Shown here in pieces: positions 7,495 to 16,231 of a stretch of 24,953 nucleotides of DNA. The notes under the pieces are model-generated. The model did no database searches and was not told the origin of the DNA. It saw only the letters and a list, made by a program, of their open reading frames with translations. Both the position numbers and the translations under genes were made by a program. How positions within the stretch are numbered: position 1 is the stretch's first letter; each line of letters opens with the position of its first letter. Origin of the DNA: a virus; IMG/VR virus record IMGVR_UViG_3300005914_000087, positions 1 through 24,953 of that record. One strand, written 5' to 3'.

Positions 7495-8935
7495 ACTGGG
7501 AATAATAGTCCCCTACAGAAATAGGCCCTTGCAATTAAGGGAGTTTACAAGAGAGCTCCCTATTTACCTTGAGCAGAATAATCCCGATGTTGATTACGAA
7601 CTAATCATTGTTAAACAACAAGATATTAAAAAGTTTAACAGAGGTAAATTACTAAACATAGGTTTTTTAGAAGCAGAAAAAAGAGGCTGTGATTATGTTA
7701 TATTCCACGATATAGATATGGTACCTGTAAAAGGAAGTTACCAATATAAGAATATACCACTTCAGCTTGCAAATACATTTGTTATTGAAAGAGACTTTAG
7801 GAGGACTATAACTAAAGACTACTTTGGGGGTGTGACATTATTTCCTGTAGAACAGTTTAAAAAAATTAACGGATACTCTAATAAATATAGAGGCTGGGGT
7901 TTTGAAGATAACGACCTTTTACTGAGAAGTAAGGAAATGAATCTCCCGTTAAGTAATAAAGAACTAAGGGTTCCACCGTTAAAAAAACCTATGTTAGAGT
8001 TTAACGGTAAAACATCGTTAGTAAAGGTCCCAAATAAATTCACCTTTGTAAGACCCATTTCATTTGTATGTACATTCACCCCTGGTCCGGTAAAATGTAA
8101 CCCCAACGAAATAACAGATGAATTTGCTGCGTTTGGGATACCGGGATATGACTTAAACTTGTCATTTAATTCATTTAAGACATATAAGTTTGAATTATTT
8201 CTTGTTAACGATGTAACTTACTCTATTACAACTGATCAACTTCCTAATATGCCGGTAAGGTGTGTTGTAACAATAGATCCAAGAACTAGAGAAATAGAGT
8301 TCTATGTCAACGGTAAACGAATTGGGAGCACAACTTGGGATAAGTACCAAATTAGAAAATATAATACCGAACCTTTCCTTTACTTAGGAGTAGCATCTCC
8401 AGAAAGAAAAGACAAACCTAAATTCTTTAACGGAGTCATAGATAGCTTTGCTGTTTTTAATAAAGTATTGAATAGAGAAGAGATAAAAGATATAAGTATT
8501 AATATAAAAGATGACTTACTCAATTCAAAAGAATTTGGATACACAGATGAACTGGTTACTTACTACGATACAAGGTATATAGAAGGTAACAACCTAAAGG
8601 ATCTTTCTGGTAACAATAACCACGGTAAGATAGTAGACTGTAAAGTGGTAAATATAGAAACACCACCTAGTGTTGTAGAAAGGTACCCACATAGACGTAA
8701 ATGTAAATACAGGTTACTTAAACATGAAGAAGGAGGATACAAAGACGGGTACTGGGTAGATTGGCAAAGTAGAAAAAACCAAATATACTACTATCAATTA
8801 GTAGAGAATAATTCTACTAATAGTGAAAACGATGGACTTAGTAACTGTTCGTATAAGTTATTAGAGGAACAAGAAATTAGGTACTACATTGGTAAAGTAT
8901 CCTACATTTATACCAAACTAAACGTAAGAACATAA
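7487..8935 (+). CDS. Family-7 galactosyltransferase fused to a LamG-like lectin domain
   Basis: A 482-residue protein with three parts. Residues 1-150 carry the beta-1,4-galactosyltransferase (GT7) signature in order: VPYRNR (8-13), FNRGKLLNIGF (50-60), FHDIDMVP with the metal-binding D75-I-D77, GGVTLFPVEQFKKINGYSN, and GWGFEDND (136-143), equivalent to the GWGGEDDD of animal enzymes. Residues ~165-335 look like a LamG/concanavalin-type beta sandwich (FNGKTSLVKVP, IPGYDLNLSFN, FYVNGKRIG, FNGVIDSFAVFNKVLNREEI), a fold that usually binds carbohydrate. The last ~85 residues (PHRRKCKYRLLKHEEGGYKD onwards) form a third module shared with the next protein. The likely role is sugar transfer to a glycan that the lectin part holds. 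Its end overlaps the paralogue by one base. Confidence 0.85.
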   Translation: MHKLGIIVPYRNRPLQLREFTRELPIYLEQNNPDVDYELIIVKQQDIKKFNRGKLLNIGFLEAEKRGCDYVIFHDIDMVPVKGSYQYKNIPLQLANTFVIERDFRRTITKDYFGGVTLFPVEQFKKINGYSNKYRGWGFEDNDLLLRSKEMNLPLSNKELRVPPLKKPMLEFNGKTSLVKVPNKFTFVRPISFVCTFTPGPVKCNPNEITDEFAAFGIPGYDLNLSFNSFKTYKFELFLVNDVTYSITTDQLPNMPVRCVVTIDPRTREIEFYVNGKRIGSTTWDKYQIRKYNTEPFLYLGVASPERKDKPKFFNGVIDSFAVFNKVLNREEIKDISINIKDDLLNSKEFGYTDELVTYYDTRYIEGNNLKDLSGNNNHGKIVDCKVVNIETPPSVVERYPHRRKCKYRLLKHEEGGYKDGYWVDWQSRKNQIYYYQLVENNSTNSENDGLSNCSYKLLEEQEIRYYIGKVSYIYTKLNVRT

Positions 8936-10347
8936 TGAAACATAAATTAGGGGTATGTGTACCGTATAGAAATAGAGAAGCACATCTACATGAATTTGTA
9001 CCGAAAGTAGGAAAGTACTTAAAAAATCAAGGTATAGATTTTCAAATGTACTTTTGTCATCAAGTAGACGATAAGTTATTTAATAGAGGGGCTACAAAGA
9101 ATATAGCAGCAAAACATGCTATTGAAGAAGGTTGCGATTATGTTGTGTTTCATGATATAGATATGATACCAGAAGAGGGTACAGACTACTCATATCCCAC
9201 AGAAGGACCTAGACACATAGCTACCAAAATATCTCAAATGGATTATGAACTTAAATACCACGAGTATTTCGGAGGAGCAGTTTTATTTACGAAAGAACAT
9301 TTACAAGCTACTAATGGGTATTCAAATAACTATTGGGATTGGGGTATGGAGGATGATGATCTCTTTTGGAGATGTCATGTAGAAGGGTTAACAAACGATA
9401 CATACCTTACTAAACTAGAAAACCAGAAATATATAAAGTTTAACGGAAAAAATTCTTACGGTAAAATCCCTTTTGAAAGAAAATTAAGGGATTTAACAGC
9501 TAAATCACATACAGTCTCAATACTGTGTAGATCTTATCAGCAACCAGAAAAGAACCCAATATTTTTAATAGGAGACAAGAAGACTAAATATATTGAATAC
9601 CCAATCTTCAGAATACCGGGATACGATTACGGGCTTTCTTTTAATAATTCGAAAGCTTTAACACTTACATACTGGAATACCTTTAATCAACATAATTATA
9701 TGTGGGTAAAGCGGTACGATAAACAGTGGAGCTGGGTGACAGCTGTGTTTAATTCAAACGAACAGTTAACTCATTTATATTTAAATGGAACTGAAGTGGA
9801 TTCAAAAGGAGGATATGGAAGCAGTTCTCCTTTAATCTATAAAGGAAAGTTAAAAAAATACGGGCCTAATGATATTTATATTGGAACATCCCCATCTCAA
9901 TCAGAAACCTCAACTAGTAAATATTATAAAGGAGATATAGCAAAAATATATGCTTGGACAGCCGCTCTGACCACTACCCAGTTGGAGAATATTCATAAGG
10001 AAATCCCACAGGAAGAATTGGTATTGGATATTGATTTTAATAATCCTAAAGATGAGATATTTTTAAATAATACAGAAGAACAGATAGAGACTTTTAACAT
10101 CCCTAACTCTATACTCCCTTTTAGAAAGGAAGGAAAATTTACTTGTCTACCCCATGAAGACGAAGGAATAGTAGGGGGAGTATTTAAAAAAGGAGAAACA
10201 ACCGCTGCAAATGAAAGAAGGTATGTACTCCAAATGCAACAAGGTAAAGTACAACACAAAGAAGACGGTATTTCGACTTTAAAATATACCGTAATAGGAG
10301 AAGATAAGTTAACACCTTGGGCAAAAATGCTTAATATAAAGTTATGA
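8935..10347 (+). CDS. Second GT7-LamG fusion, tandem paralogue
   Basis: A 470-residue protein with the same architecture as its upstream neighbour. The GT7 part has VPYRNR (9-14), FNRGATKNIA, FHDIDMIP with D74-I-D76, FGGAVLFTKEHLQATNGYSN and WDWGMEDDD (134-142). The LamG-like part spans ~165-345 (KYIKFNGKNSYGKIPF, IPGYDYGLSFNN, HLYLNGTEVDSKGGYGSS, GDIAKIYAWTAALTTTQLE). The C-terminal module begins PFRKEGKFTCLPHEDEG. All catalytic-type acidic residues are kept, so both copies look active. The sequences have diverged well beyond a recent duplication, which suggests different sugars or acceptors. It starts at a TAATG junction and ends at an ATGA overlap with the first radical SAM gene. Confidence 0.85.
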   Translation: MKHKLGVCVPYRNREAHLHEFVPKVGKYLKNQGIDFQMYFCHQVDDKLFNRGATKNIAAKHAIEEGCDYVVFHDIDMIPEEGTDYSYPTEGPRHIATKISQMDYELKYHEYFGGAVLFTKEHLQATNGYSNNYWDWGMEDDDLFWRCHVEGLTNDTYLTKLENQKYIKFNGKNSYGKIPFERKLRDLTAKSHTVSILCRSYQQPEKNPIFLIGDKKTKYIEYPIFRIPGYDYGLSFNNSKALTLTYWNTFNQHNYMWVKRYDKQWSWVTAVFNSNEQLTHLYLNGTEVDSKGGYGSSSPLIYKGKLKKYGPNDIYIGTSPSQSETSTSKYYKGDIAKIYAWTAALTTTQLENIHKEIPQEELVLDIDFNNPKDEIFLNNTEEQIETFNIPNSILPFRKEGKFTCLPHEDEGIVGGVFKKGETTAANERRYVLQMQQGKVQHKEDGISTLKYTVIGEDKLTPWAKMLNIKL

Positions 10348-11714
10348 TACATCAAGAGGTAAAGGATAAGTTAGATAAGGTAGGGTGTGGGTTCTGTTTA
10401 GCTAAATGGTCACAGGTTACTATTCACTTAGGTACAGGAATGACTCATTCATGTCATCACCCGTCCCCACATAAGATTCCGCTTGAAGAATTAAAACTTG
10501 ATCCAAGTGCTCTACATAATACTAGTTTTAAGAAAAAAAAGCGTAAAGAGATGTTGGACGGTAAAAGACCGTCCGAATGTGATTTCTGCTGGAATGTAGA
10601 AGATAATTCTGATTCTTTCTCCGATAGAGTCTTTAAATCAGCAGAACCTTGGTCTTGGCAAGATTACGATAAAATTAAAAGCAGCCACTGGAATGAGAAT
10701 ATTAACCCTAGGTACGTAGAAGTATCATTTGGGAATACATGCAACCTTAAATGTGCATACTGTGGCCCTCAATACTCCTCTAAATGGGTTGAAGAGATAG
10801 AACAGCACGGAGGATACCCAACCTCTCAAAACTTTAATAGTATAAAGGATATTAAAAAAAGAGGAGAAATGCCATATCTACATAAGGAATTTAATCCCTA
10901 CGTAGAAGCATTTTGGAAGTGGTGGCCAGACTTATATAAAGATCTACATACTTTTAGAATTACAGGCGGAGAACCCCTACTAACTAAAGATACCTTTAAG
11001 GTACTAGAGTACATACAGGAAAATTGGGAACAAAATCCTAACCTTTCTCTTGCTATTAACACTAACCTATCAGTACCTGATGCACTAATAGAAAAGTTTC
11101 TCCTAATTGCAAAAGATTTAACTGAAAACAATAAAGTAAGAGAGCTAATTATTTTTACTTCTGTCGAAGCTACCGGTTCTCAAGCCGAGTACACAAGGTT
11201 TGGTCTTGAGTACGATAAATTTTGGGATAATATAGAAAAACTTCTTACAAAACTTCCGAAACTAACAGTTACTATTATGGCTGCATTTAATGCTCTATCA
11301 GTATTTACCTACGGGGAGTTAATAGATAAGGTATTTGAGTTTAAACAAAGGTTTCATAATAAAGACAGGTACTGGGGTGATGCACTTCAACTTGATACTT
11401 CTTACCTGAGATGGCCGACCCACTTATCAATTAAAATTCTAGAACCTGAACATAAACAGTTAATATATGATGCAGCTGTTAAAGCATTTTATTACGGTAA
11501 AAACCCACCTCCTAATGATACCGCTGGATATTCTGATATTCAGATACAAAAAATAAAAAGAACATATGACTATGCCATTGGAGAAAGTAACTTTGATGTA
11601 GAGAAAAACAGAAAAGACTTTGCTTCATTTATTACGGAATACGATAAAAGAAGAGGAACTAATTTTATAGAAACCTACCCTGAACTAAAAGAACTGTATG
11701 TTAAGTATAAATAA
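10344..11714 (+). CDS. Radical SAM protein, CHH-type N-terminal variant (copy A1)
   Basis: A 456-residue protein. CNLKCAYC places the radical SAM [4Fe-4S] ligands at Cys133, Cys137 and Cys140, and ITGGEP (206-211) is the SAM-binding motif. The N-terminus carries further probable metal ligands: Cys15, Cys18, Cys37 in SCHHP, and Cys79/Cys82 in ECDFCW, arranged like the auxiliary cluster of twitch-type radical SAM proteins but at the N-terminus. NPYVEAFWKWW (184-194) is shared exactly with the protein at 12273. The reaction is a radical one on an unknown substrate; sugars or peptides are both possible. It overlaps the upstream GT7 gene by four bases and the downstream gene by 17. Confidence 0.88.
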   Translation: MIHQEVKDKLDKVGCGFCLAKWSQVTIHLGTGMTHSCHHPSPHKIPLEELKLDPSALHNTSFKKKKRKEMLDGKRPSECDFCWNVEDNSDSFSDRVFKSAEPWSWQDYDKIKSSHWNENINPRYVEVSFGNTCNLKCAYCGPQYSSKWVEEIEQHGGYPTSQNFNSIKDIKKRGEMPYLHKEFNPYVEAFWKWWPDLYKDLHTFRITGGEPLLTKDTFKVLEYIQENWEQNPNLSLAINTNLSVPDALIEKFLLIAKDLTENNKVRELIIFTSVEATGSQAEYTRFGLEYDKFWDNIEKLLTKLPKLTVTIMAAFNALSVFTYGELIDKVFEFKQRFHNKDRYWGDALQLDTSYLRWPTHLSIKILEPEHKQLIYDAAVKAFYYGKNPPPNDTAGYSDIQIQKIKRTYDYAIGESNFDVEKNRKDFASFITEYDKRRGTNFIETYPELKELYVKYK

Positions 11715-12273
11715 TAAAGAACCATGGGCATTTTGGCCAACAAGAATCTGTAATGGCTTTTCTCCATTAGCAGGAAACCAGCTAATTAGCGGTAGATACA
11801 ACTTCGAATTTTCCTTAGATTTTACCATTAGAAAAACCTACGGATTGAAAAGTACAATCTTTTCCATACTCCCTATTTACACTTGTCTCAATTACTATAA
11901 TGAACATATGAGTAATATAGATGTACATACTAAAAAGGGTAGAGATTGGAGAGAAATAAAGGATACTATATTTATAAATAAAAAACATAATGTTACTGTT
12001 AAAAACCTAGCTAACAGTACATTTACAGTATGTATAGATAACGAAGTAGTTATAGAAACTCAACAATTTAGCCATGTTACAGATCCTCAAATGATATTTG
12101 GAGCTACTAACCTTCCGTGGCATCATGATAACCATAACTACTGTGATATAGATCTACATGAATTTAAGATGTTTCATGATGATACCTTAATTGCATATAA
12201 TAGATTTAATAAGTATTTTTACGATAAGTCTTTTGACATATCCAATAACTGTAATTTTATACACAAAATATAA
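11698..12273 (+). CDS. Possible stand-alone LamG-like domain protein
   Basis: A 191-residue protein whose ATG lies 17 bases inside the preceding radical SAM gene and whose stop shares a base with the next start (TAATG). The pattern is strand-rich: YNFEFSLDFTIRKTYGLKST, then HNVTVKNLANSTFTVCIDNE with a strand-turn-strand like the 'YVNGK' hairpin of LamG domains, and ending CDIDLHEFKMFHDDTLIAYN, like the closing strands of the fold. This parallels the lectin halves of the GT7 fusions. There is no signal peptide. The likely role is a glycan-binding partner for the flanking radical SAM enzymes. The fold call is tentative because no single diagnostic motif exists. Confidence 0.55.
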   Translation: MLSINNKEPWAFWPTRICNGFSPLAGNQLISGRYNFEFSLDFTIRKTYGLKSTIFSILPIYTCLNYYNEHMSNIDVHTKKGRDWREIKDTIFINKKHNVTVKNLANSTFTVCIDNEVVIETQQFSHVTDPQMIFGATNLPWHHDNHNYCDIDLHEFKMFHDDTLIAYNRFNKYFYDKSFDISNNCNFIHKI

Positions 12274-13898
12274 TGGGAATATTCGCAAAAAAAGAAAACG
12301 AAACATTTCAAGAATACAGAGATAGAGCTGTAGACAGCCTCTCTCCTTCTTTCTGCGGTGCTAAATGGTATAACGCTACAATATGGCTAGGTAATGGTCA
12401 AACAGCATCCTGTCACCACCCTCCTGCACATAAAATACCTTTAGAAGAATTAAAGTTTAGTTACAAAGCACTTCACAATACTAAATATAAGAAAGCAGTT
12501 CGTAAGCAGATGATAGAAGGTATAAGACCTAAAGAATGTGAATACTGCTGGAAAATAGAAGATTTAGGGAAAGATAAAGTCTCTGATAGAGTTTATAAAT
12601 CTGTTATATATACAGATGAAGAGCTCAAAGATGCAAAAGAAGTAATGGGCTATGCAGAGGACGTCGACCTCAAAACATTAGAGATAGCATTTGATGCTAA
12701 TTGTAACTTTGCTTGTTCGTACTGCAATGCTTCCTTCAGTACTACATGGCAAAAAGATATTAAACAAAACGGCCCTTACCAGAATCTTGTATCAGACGGT
12801 GCAAAAGCATTCCAACATGACGGTTCCCATGCCATGCCTTACGGTAGAAAAAATAAAGATAATCCTTACGTAGAAGCATTTTGGAAATGGTGGGAAGCAG
12901 AACTTCAATACAGCTTAAGAGAACTAAGGGTAACAGGAGGAGAACCTTCGATGTCACCAGATTTCTGGAAACTTATGGAATGGTGGAAAGAACACCCAGA
13001 ATGTAAAGTCCCTTTCGCCGTAAATTCAAATCTAGGTCAAAAGAAACAGCTACTGGACGCTTTAATAGAATCAACACATAGTTTTAAAGACTTTAGTATA
13101 TACACCTCTAATGAAGCAGTAGGTCTCCAATCTGAATATATAAGGTACGGTTTGGAATGGGATGTTTGGTTAAAAAATATGTACAGGGTAAATGAAGAAG
13201 GAAATTTAAAAGCAGTTAACGTAATGATGACTATTAATGCGTTGTGTCTATTTTCTATCACAGAGTTTATGGATGAAATGCTAAAGCTTAAAGCAAAATT
13301 CGGCGACCAGGCTGCAGTAATGTCGTTCAATATACTACGTTTCCCCTCCTTTCAATCGATAGTTACACTGCCCGAACACATTAGACTAGAAAGAGCAGCC
13401 CATATAGAAAAATGGTTAGAGGAAAAATGGAACGGTGGAAAAAATGGTTTCATGCAACATGAAAAAGATGGTCTACTTAGATTAATAGAGTACATTAAAA
13501 CAGTACAAACCGGCCATGAGTTTACTTCTTCCTTAGAATCAAGAGAAAGAGACTGGAAGTCTTTCTATAGACAGTACGACAAAAGGAGAAATAAAGATTT
13601 TAAGACAGCATTTCCTATGTTAGGAGAATGGTATGATAGTATACCAGAAACCAACTTAACACCATTAGTGAATGCTGTAGACGGGGATGATGCTAAATCT
13701 AATAAATATGTAGAGGGCGTCCTGAAACAAGCTAAAGATGAAGGATGGGTTTTAAACGCTCAATGGGCTAATCCAGGATCAGAATCCTATATTGAACCTG
13801 ATGATGAACAGCAAGATTCTATGATAGACTTAATAGAGCAGTTAAATAAAGATAAACAAACAAACCCTGTAAAAAAATCAGATAACACTCTAACTTAA
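12273..13898 (+). CDS. Radical SAM protein, CHH-type with C-terminal extension (copy A2)
   Basis: A 541-residue paralogue of the protein at 10344. CNFACSYC gives cluster ligands Cys144, Cys148 and Cys151, and VTGGEP (220-225) is the SAM motif. The N-terminal metal-type residues are Cys28, Cys47 (SCHHP), and Cys89/Cys92 (ECEYCW). HKIPLEELK, ALHNT and NPYVEAFWKWW are shared with copy A1. The last ~90 residues (after FPMLGEWYDS) form an extra acidic tail, including VLKQAKDEGWVLNAQWANPG and a run of Asp/Glu/Gln, that copy A1 lacks. It might hold a partner protein or substrate. It begins at a TAATG junction and is followed after two bases by the next radical SAM gene. Confidence 0.87.
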   Translation: MGIFAKKENETFQEYRDRAVDSLSPSFCGAKWYNATIWLGNGQTASCHHPPAHKIPLEELKFSYKALHNTKYKKAVRKQMIEGIRPKECEYCWKIEDLGKDKVSDRVYKSVIYTDEELKDAKEVMGYAEDVDLKTLEIAFDANCNFACSYCNASFSTTWQKDIKQNGPYQNLVSDGAKAFQHDGSHAMPYGRKNKDNPYVEAFWKWWEAELQYSLRELRVTGGEPSMSPDFWKLMEWWKEHPECKVPFAVNSNLGQKKQLLDALIESTHSFKDFSIYTSNEAVGLQSEYIRYGLEWDVWLKNMYRVNEEGNLKAVNVMMTINALCLFSITEFMDEMLKLKAKFGDQAAVMSFNILRFPSFQSIVTLPEHIRLERAAHIEKWLEEKWNGGKNGFMQHEKDGLLRLIEYIKTVQTGHEFTSSLESRERDWKSFYRQYDKRRNKDFKTAFPMLGEWYDSIPETNLTPLVNAVDGDDAKSNKYVEGVLKQAKDEGWVLNAQWANPGSESYIEPDDEQQDSMIDLIEQLNKDKQTNPVKKSDNTLT

Positions 13899-13900
13899 TA

Positions 13901-15208
13901 ATGGAATTAGATCCACGTAACATATCAAAAGAAAAGACTTTCTGTTCTGCTCCTTGGATGCACCTTCACGTGATAAACGATGGAAGAGCTTTTCCTTGCT
14001 GTATGACTGAAATTAGTGATGATCATGTAGTAGGAAATGTAAAGGACAATTCTCTCTTAGATATTCTCAATAGTCCAAAAATGAATGCTATGAGAAAAGG
14101 TATGTTAGAATCTAAAAGTTTACCTAAATCTTGTGAGAGATGCACAGGCAGAGAAGAATCAGGTTTTAGTTCTATGAGACATGGAATGAATGATCAATGG
14201 TATTCAAAAATTGATGATTTAGTTAAGAAAACAAATGTCGATGGGTCTATAGATGAAGTAAGACTACTTTACTGGGATATTAGATTTTCTAACTACTGTA
14301 ATTTAGCTTGTAGAACCTGCCACCCTATATTTTCAACCTCATGGGCTAACGACTATATTAGATTAAGATCTCATGATGATAACGTAGAATTAGGACTCCA
14401 AAATTTAGACAACGAAACAAATTTTTGGAAAGAATTAGACGAAAACCTATCATTAGCACAGGAAATACATTTTGCAGGAGGGGAACCTATACTTATGCCA
14501 GAGCATTGGAAAATTATAGAATTTTTAGAAAAAACTAATAGGTTTGATGTAAAGTTAAAATACTCTACAAATGCTACTAAACTAATAGTAAAGGGAGTAA
14601 ACATATTAGACGTATGGGAAAAATTTAATAACGTACATTTAAGTTTATCAATAGATGGAACAGGAGATCATTTTGAACTAACTAGACATAAGGGCAATTG
14701 GGAAAAAACAAAACAAAACCTTATAGAAATAAGTAAAAGCAACCTTAGGTACTGGGTACATCCAACAGTAAGTATCTTGAATATTTTACATATAACGGAT
14801 CTACACAGAGAACTATTCGATTTAAATCTTATTCCAAATACAATTAGAGATTGCGAACAAGAAGTAGACTCTACTACAGGTAAAGTACATGGATTTGATG
14901 AGCAAGATTACTTTACTATAAGATTTCACATAAACCCATGCATACACCCAGACATCTATTCAGTTCATAATATACCGGAAGATATAAAAGAAATTGCTTG
15001 TAAAAAGATAATGCAATATGCTAAAGAATATAAAACCAGATACAACATACCTACAACCGGCTGGGAGTCTTTAGTGGATTTAATGAATAGTCAAAAGTGT
15101 AATATGAAAGTTTTTAATAAGTTTGTGGAGACAACTAAGAAACTGGATAAAATTAGAAATCAAGACTTTTGTAAAATCCAACCAGAATTTAAAAAGTATT
15201 TTAATTAG
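13901..15208 (+). CDS. Radical SAM protein, CC-type twitch family (copy B1)
   Basis: A 435-residue protein. CNLACRTC places the radical SAM ligands at Cys133, Cys137 and Cys140; AGGEP follows at 192-196. The N-terminus has the twitch-type pattern FCSAPWMHLHV (Cys15), FPCC (Cys33-Cys34) and CERC (Cys78, Cys81), which probably holds an auxiliary Fe-S cluster. The middle has SLSIDGTGDHFELTRHKGNW, a segment typical of this family's barrel. No C-terminal SPASM domain is present. It starts two bases after the previous stop (TAATAATGG), with no Shine-Dalgarno sequence. The substrate is unknown. Confidence 0.88.
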   Translation: MELDPRNISKEKTFCSAPWMHLHVINDGRAFPCCMTEISDDHVVGNVKDNSLLDILNSPKMNAMRKGMLESKSLPKSCERCTGREESGFSSMRHGMNDQWYSKIDDLVKKTNVDGSIDEVRLLYWDIRFSNYCNLACRTCHPIFSTSWANDYIRLRSHDDNVELGLQNLDNETNFWKELDENLSLAQEIHFAGGEPILMPEHWKIIEFLEKTNRFDVKLKYSTNATKLIVKGVNILDVWEKFNNVHLSLSIDGTGDHFELTRHKGNWEKTKQNLIEISKSNLRYWVHPTVSILNILHITDLHRELFDLNLIPNTIRDCEQEVDSTTGKVHGFDEQDYFTIRFHINPCIHPDIYSVHNIPEDIKEIACKKIMQYAKEYKTRYNIPTTGWESLVDLMNSQKCNMKVFNKFVETTKKLDKIRNQDFCKIQPEFKKYFN

Positions 15209-15211
15209 GAT

Positions 15212-16144
15212 ATGAAGGAAATTAGAGGCTCATTGCACACCTACTTATATAGCGATAAATCAGAAACATCCTTTGAGTCTTTCCTAAAAAGGGAATTTTT
15301 TATAGTAACCGATAATGATAAAGTAGAAACAAAAATTGCTGATCTAAAAAAAGATGAATTTTTAGAAGTAACTTATTCAAGTGAAAATGAAAAAGAACGA
15401 TCTCAAATTGCAATTAGAGATAATCTGACACTGTTTAAAGAAGAGGATGTTTCTTATAGAGTAAACAGACTAGGGATAAGAACTTCTGGAATAGATTTAG
15501 TAAAAGATTATACACATACCCTTATGGCAGGAGATAGCTTTACTTTTGGAGAAGGTATACCTTATAAAATGACCTGGCCATATCTAATATCTAAGAAATA
15601 TAATTGCTCATTTGAAAACCTAGGGTACCCAGGTGCATCTATTTCAAAAATTGCAAGAATACTTACTACTATACTGCCTATCAAAAAACCTAAGAGGGTG
15701 GTAGTACTTTTTCCTACAAGCGGAAGACAGGAACTAGTTATTGATGCACCACCAAGCAGTAATGACCGAGATTATTATACCATTAATTATCAAGCAGGGT
15801 TTCCTCCAAAAGAGGGTACGTTTAGACAGCCCTGTATAGATTATGAAAAGTCTCTTACTTCCCATGTAGACAAACTTGATATGTATAAAAATTTTTATAT
15901 TATAAAACTATTAGCAGATAGTTTAGGTATAGAACTGGTAGTTTCAAGTTGGGATACAGAAGTATATAAGGAACTTTTTAACGTATTTGATGAGAGTCAA
16001 ATAGCAGGACATTTTCATTACTTAGCCCGAGATAAAAAAAATGATAAAGCAAGAGATGGAATGCATCCTGGAGAAAACCCTAATATAATTTTTGCAGACG
16101 CTATTGAACGCGCTATAGGTAAAAGAAAACAAAAAGATAGATAG
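15212..16144 (+). CDS. SGNH/GDSL-type hydrolase
   Basis: A 310-residue protein. AGDSFTFGEG holds the block I nucleophile Ser109, NLGYPGASISKIAR is the block II region, and DGMHPG supplies the catalytic Asp282 and His285. That is the full Ser-His-Asp set of SGNH hydrolases. The first ~95 residues form a separate mixed domain (LKKDEFLEVTYSSENEKERS) I cannot name. In sugar operons such enzymes often add or remove acetyl or other acyl groups on polysaccharide. There is no signal peptide, so it acts inside the infected cell or on the virion. It lies between two radical SAM genes, three bases after the first. Confidence 0.83.
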   Translation: MKEIRGSLHTYLYSDKSETSFESFLKREFFIVTDNDKVETKIADLKKDEFLEVTYSSENEKERSQIAIRDNLTLFKEEDVSYRVNRLGIRTSGIDLVKDYTHTLMAGDSFTFGEGIPYKMTWPYLISKKYNCSFENLGYPGASISKIARILTTILPIKKPKRVVVLFPTSGRQELVIDAPPSSNDRDYYTINYQAGFPPKEGTFRQPCIDYEKSLTSHVDKLDMYKNFYIIKLLADSLGIELVVSSWDTEVYKELFNVFDESQIAGHFHYLARDKKNDKARDGMHPGENPNIIFADAIERAIGKRKQKDR

Positions 16145-16149
16145 GTCCT

Positions 16150-16212
16150 ATGTATGACCCAAACATAAATCAGCAAACATATAAACGACACTGCCCCTAC
16201 TGGGAAAGGTAA
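16150..16212 (+). CDS. Possible 20-residue micro-ORF
   Basis: An ATG at 16150 opens a 20-codon frame between the SGNH gene and the next radical SAM gene. AGGT lies five bases upstream, closer to a ribosome site than most genes here have. The peptide contains one Cys and several aromatic residues (HCPYWER at its end). This 87-base gap is unusual in a block where genes mostly overlap. It could be a real peptide, perhaps a substrate for a neighbouring enzyme, or chance. Confidence 0.25.
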   Translation: MYDPNINQQTYKRHCPYWER

Positions 16213-16231
16213 ACTTAAATAAAAATCTAAT

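Noticed and set aside
9873-9879. TATTTAT core inside the second GT7-LamG gene
   Set aside because: It lies within coding sequence, far from a start codon, and does not match the full 12-base pattern; chance in AT-rich DNA.
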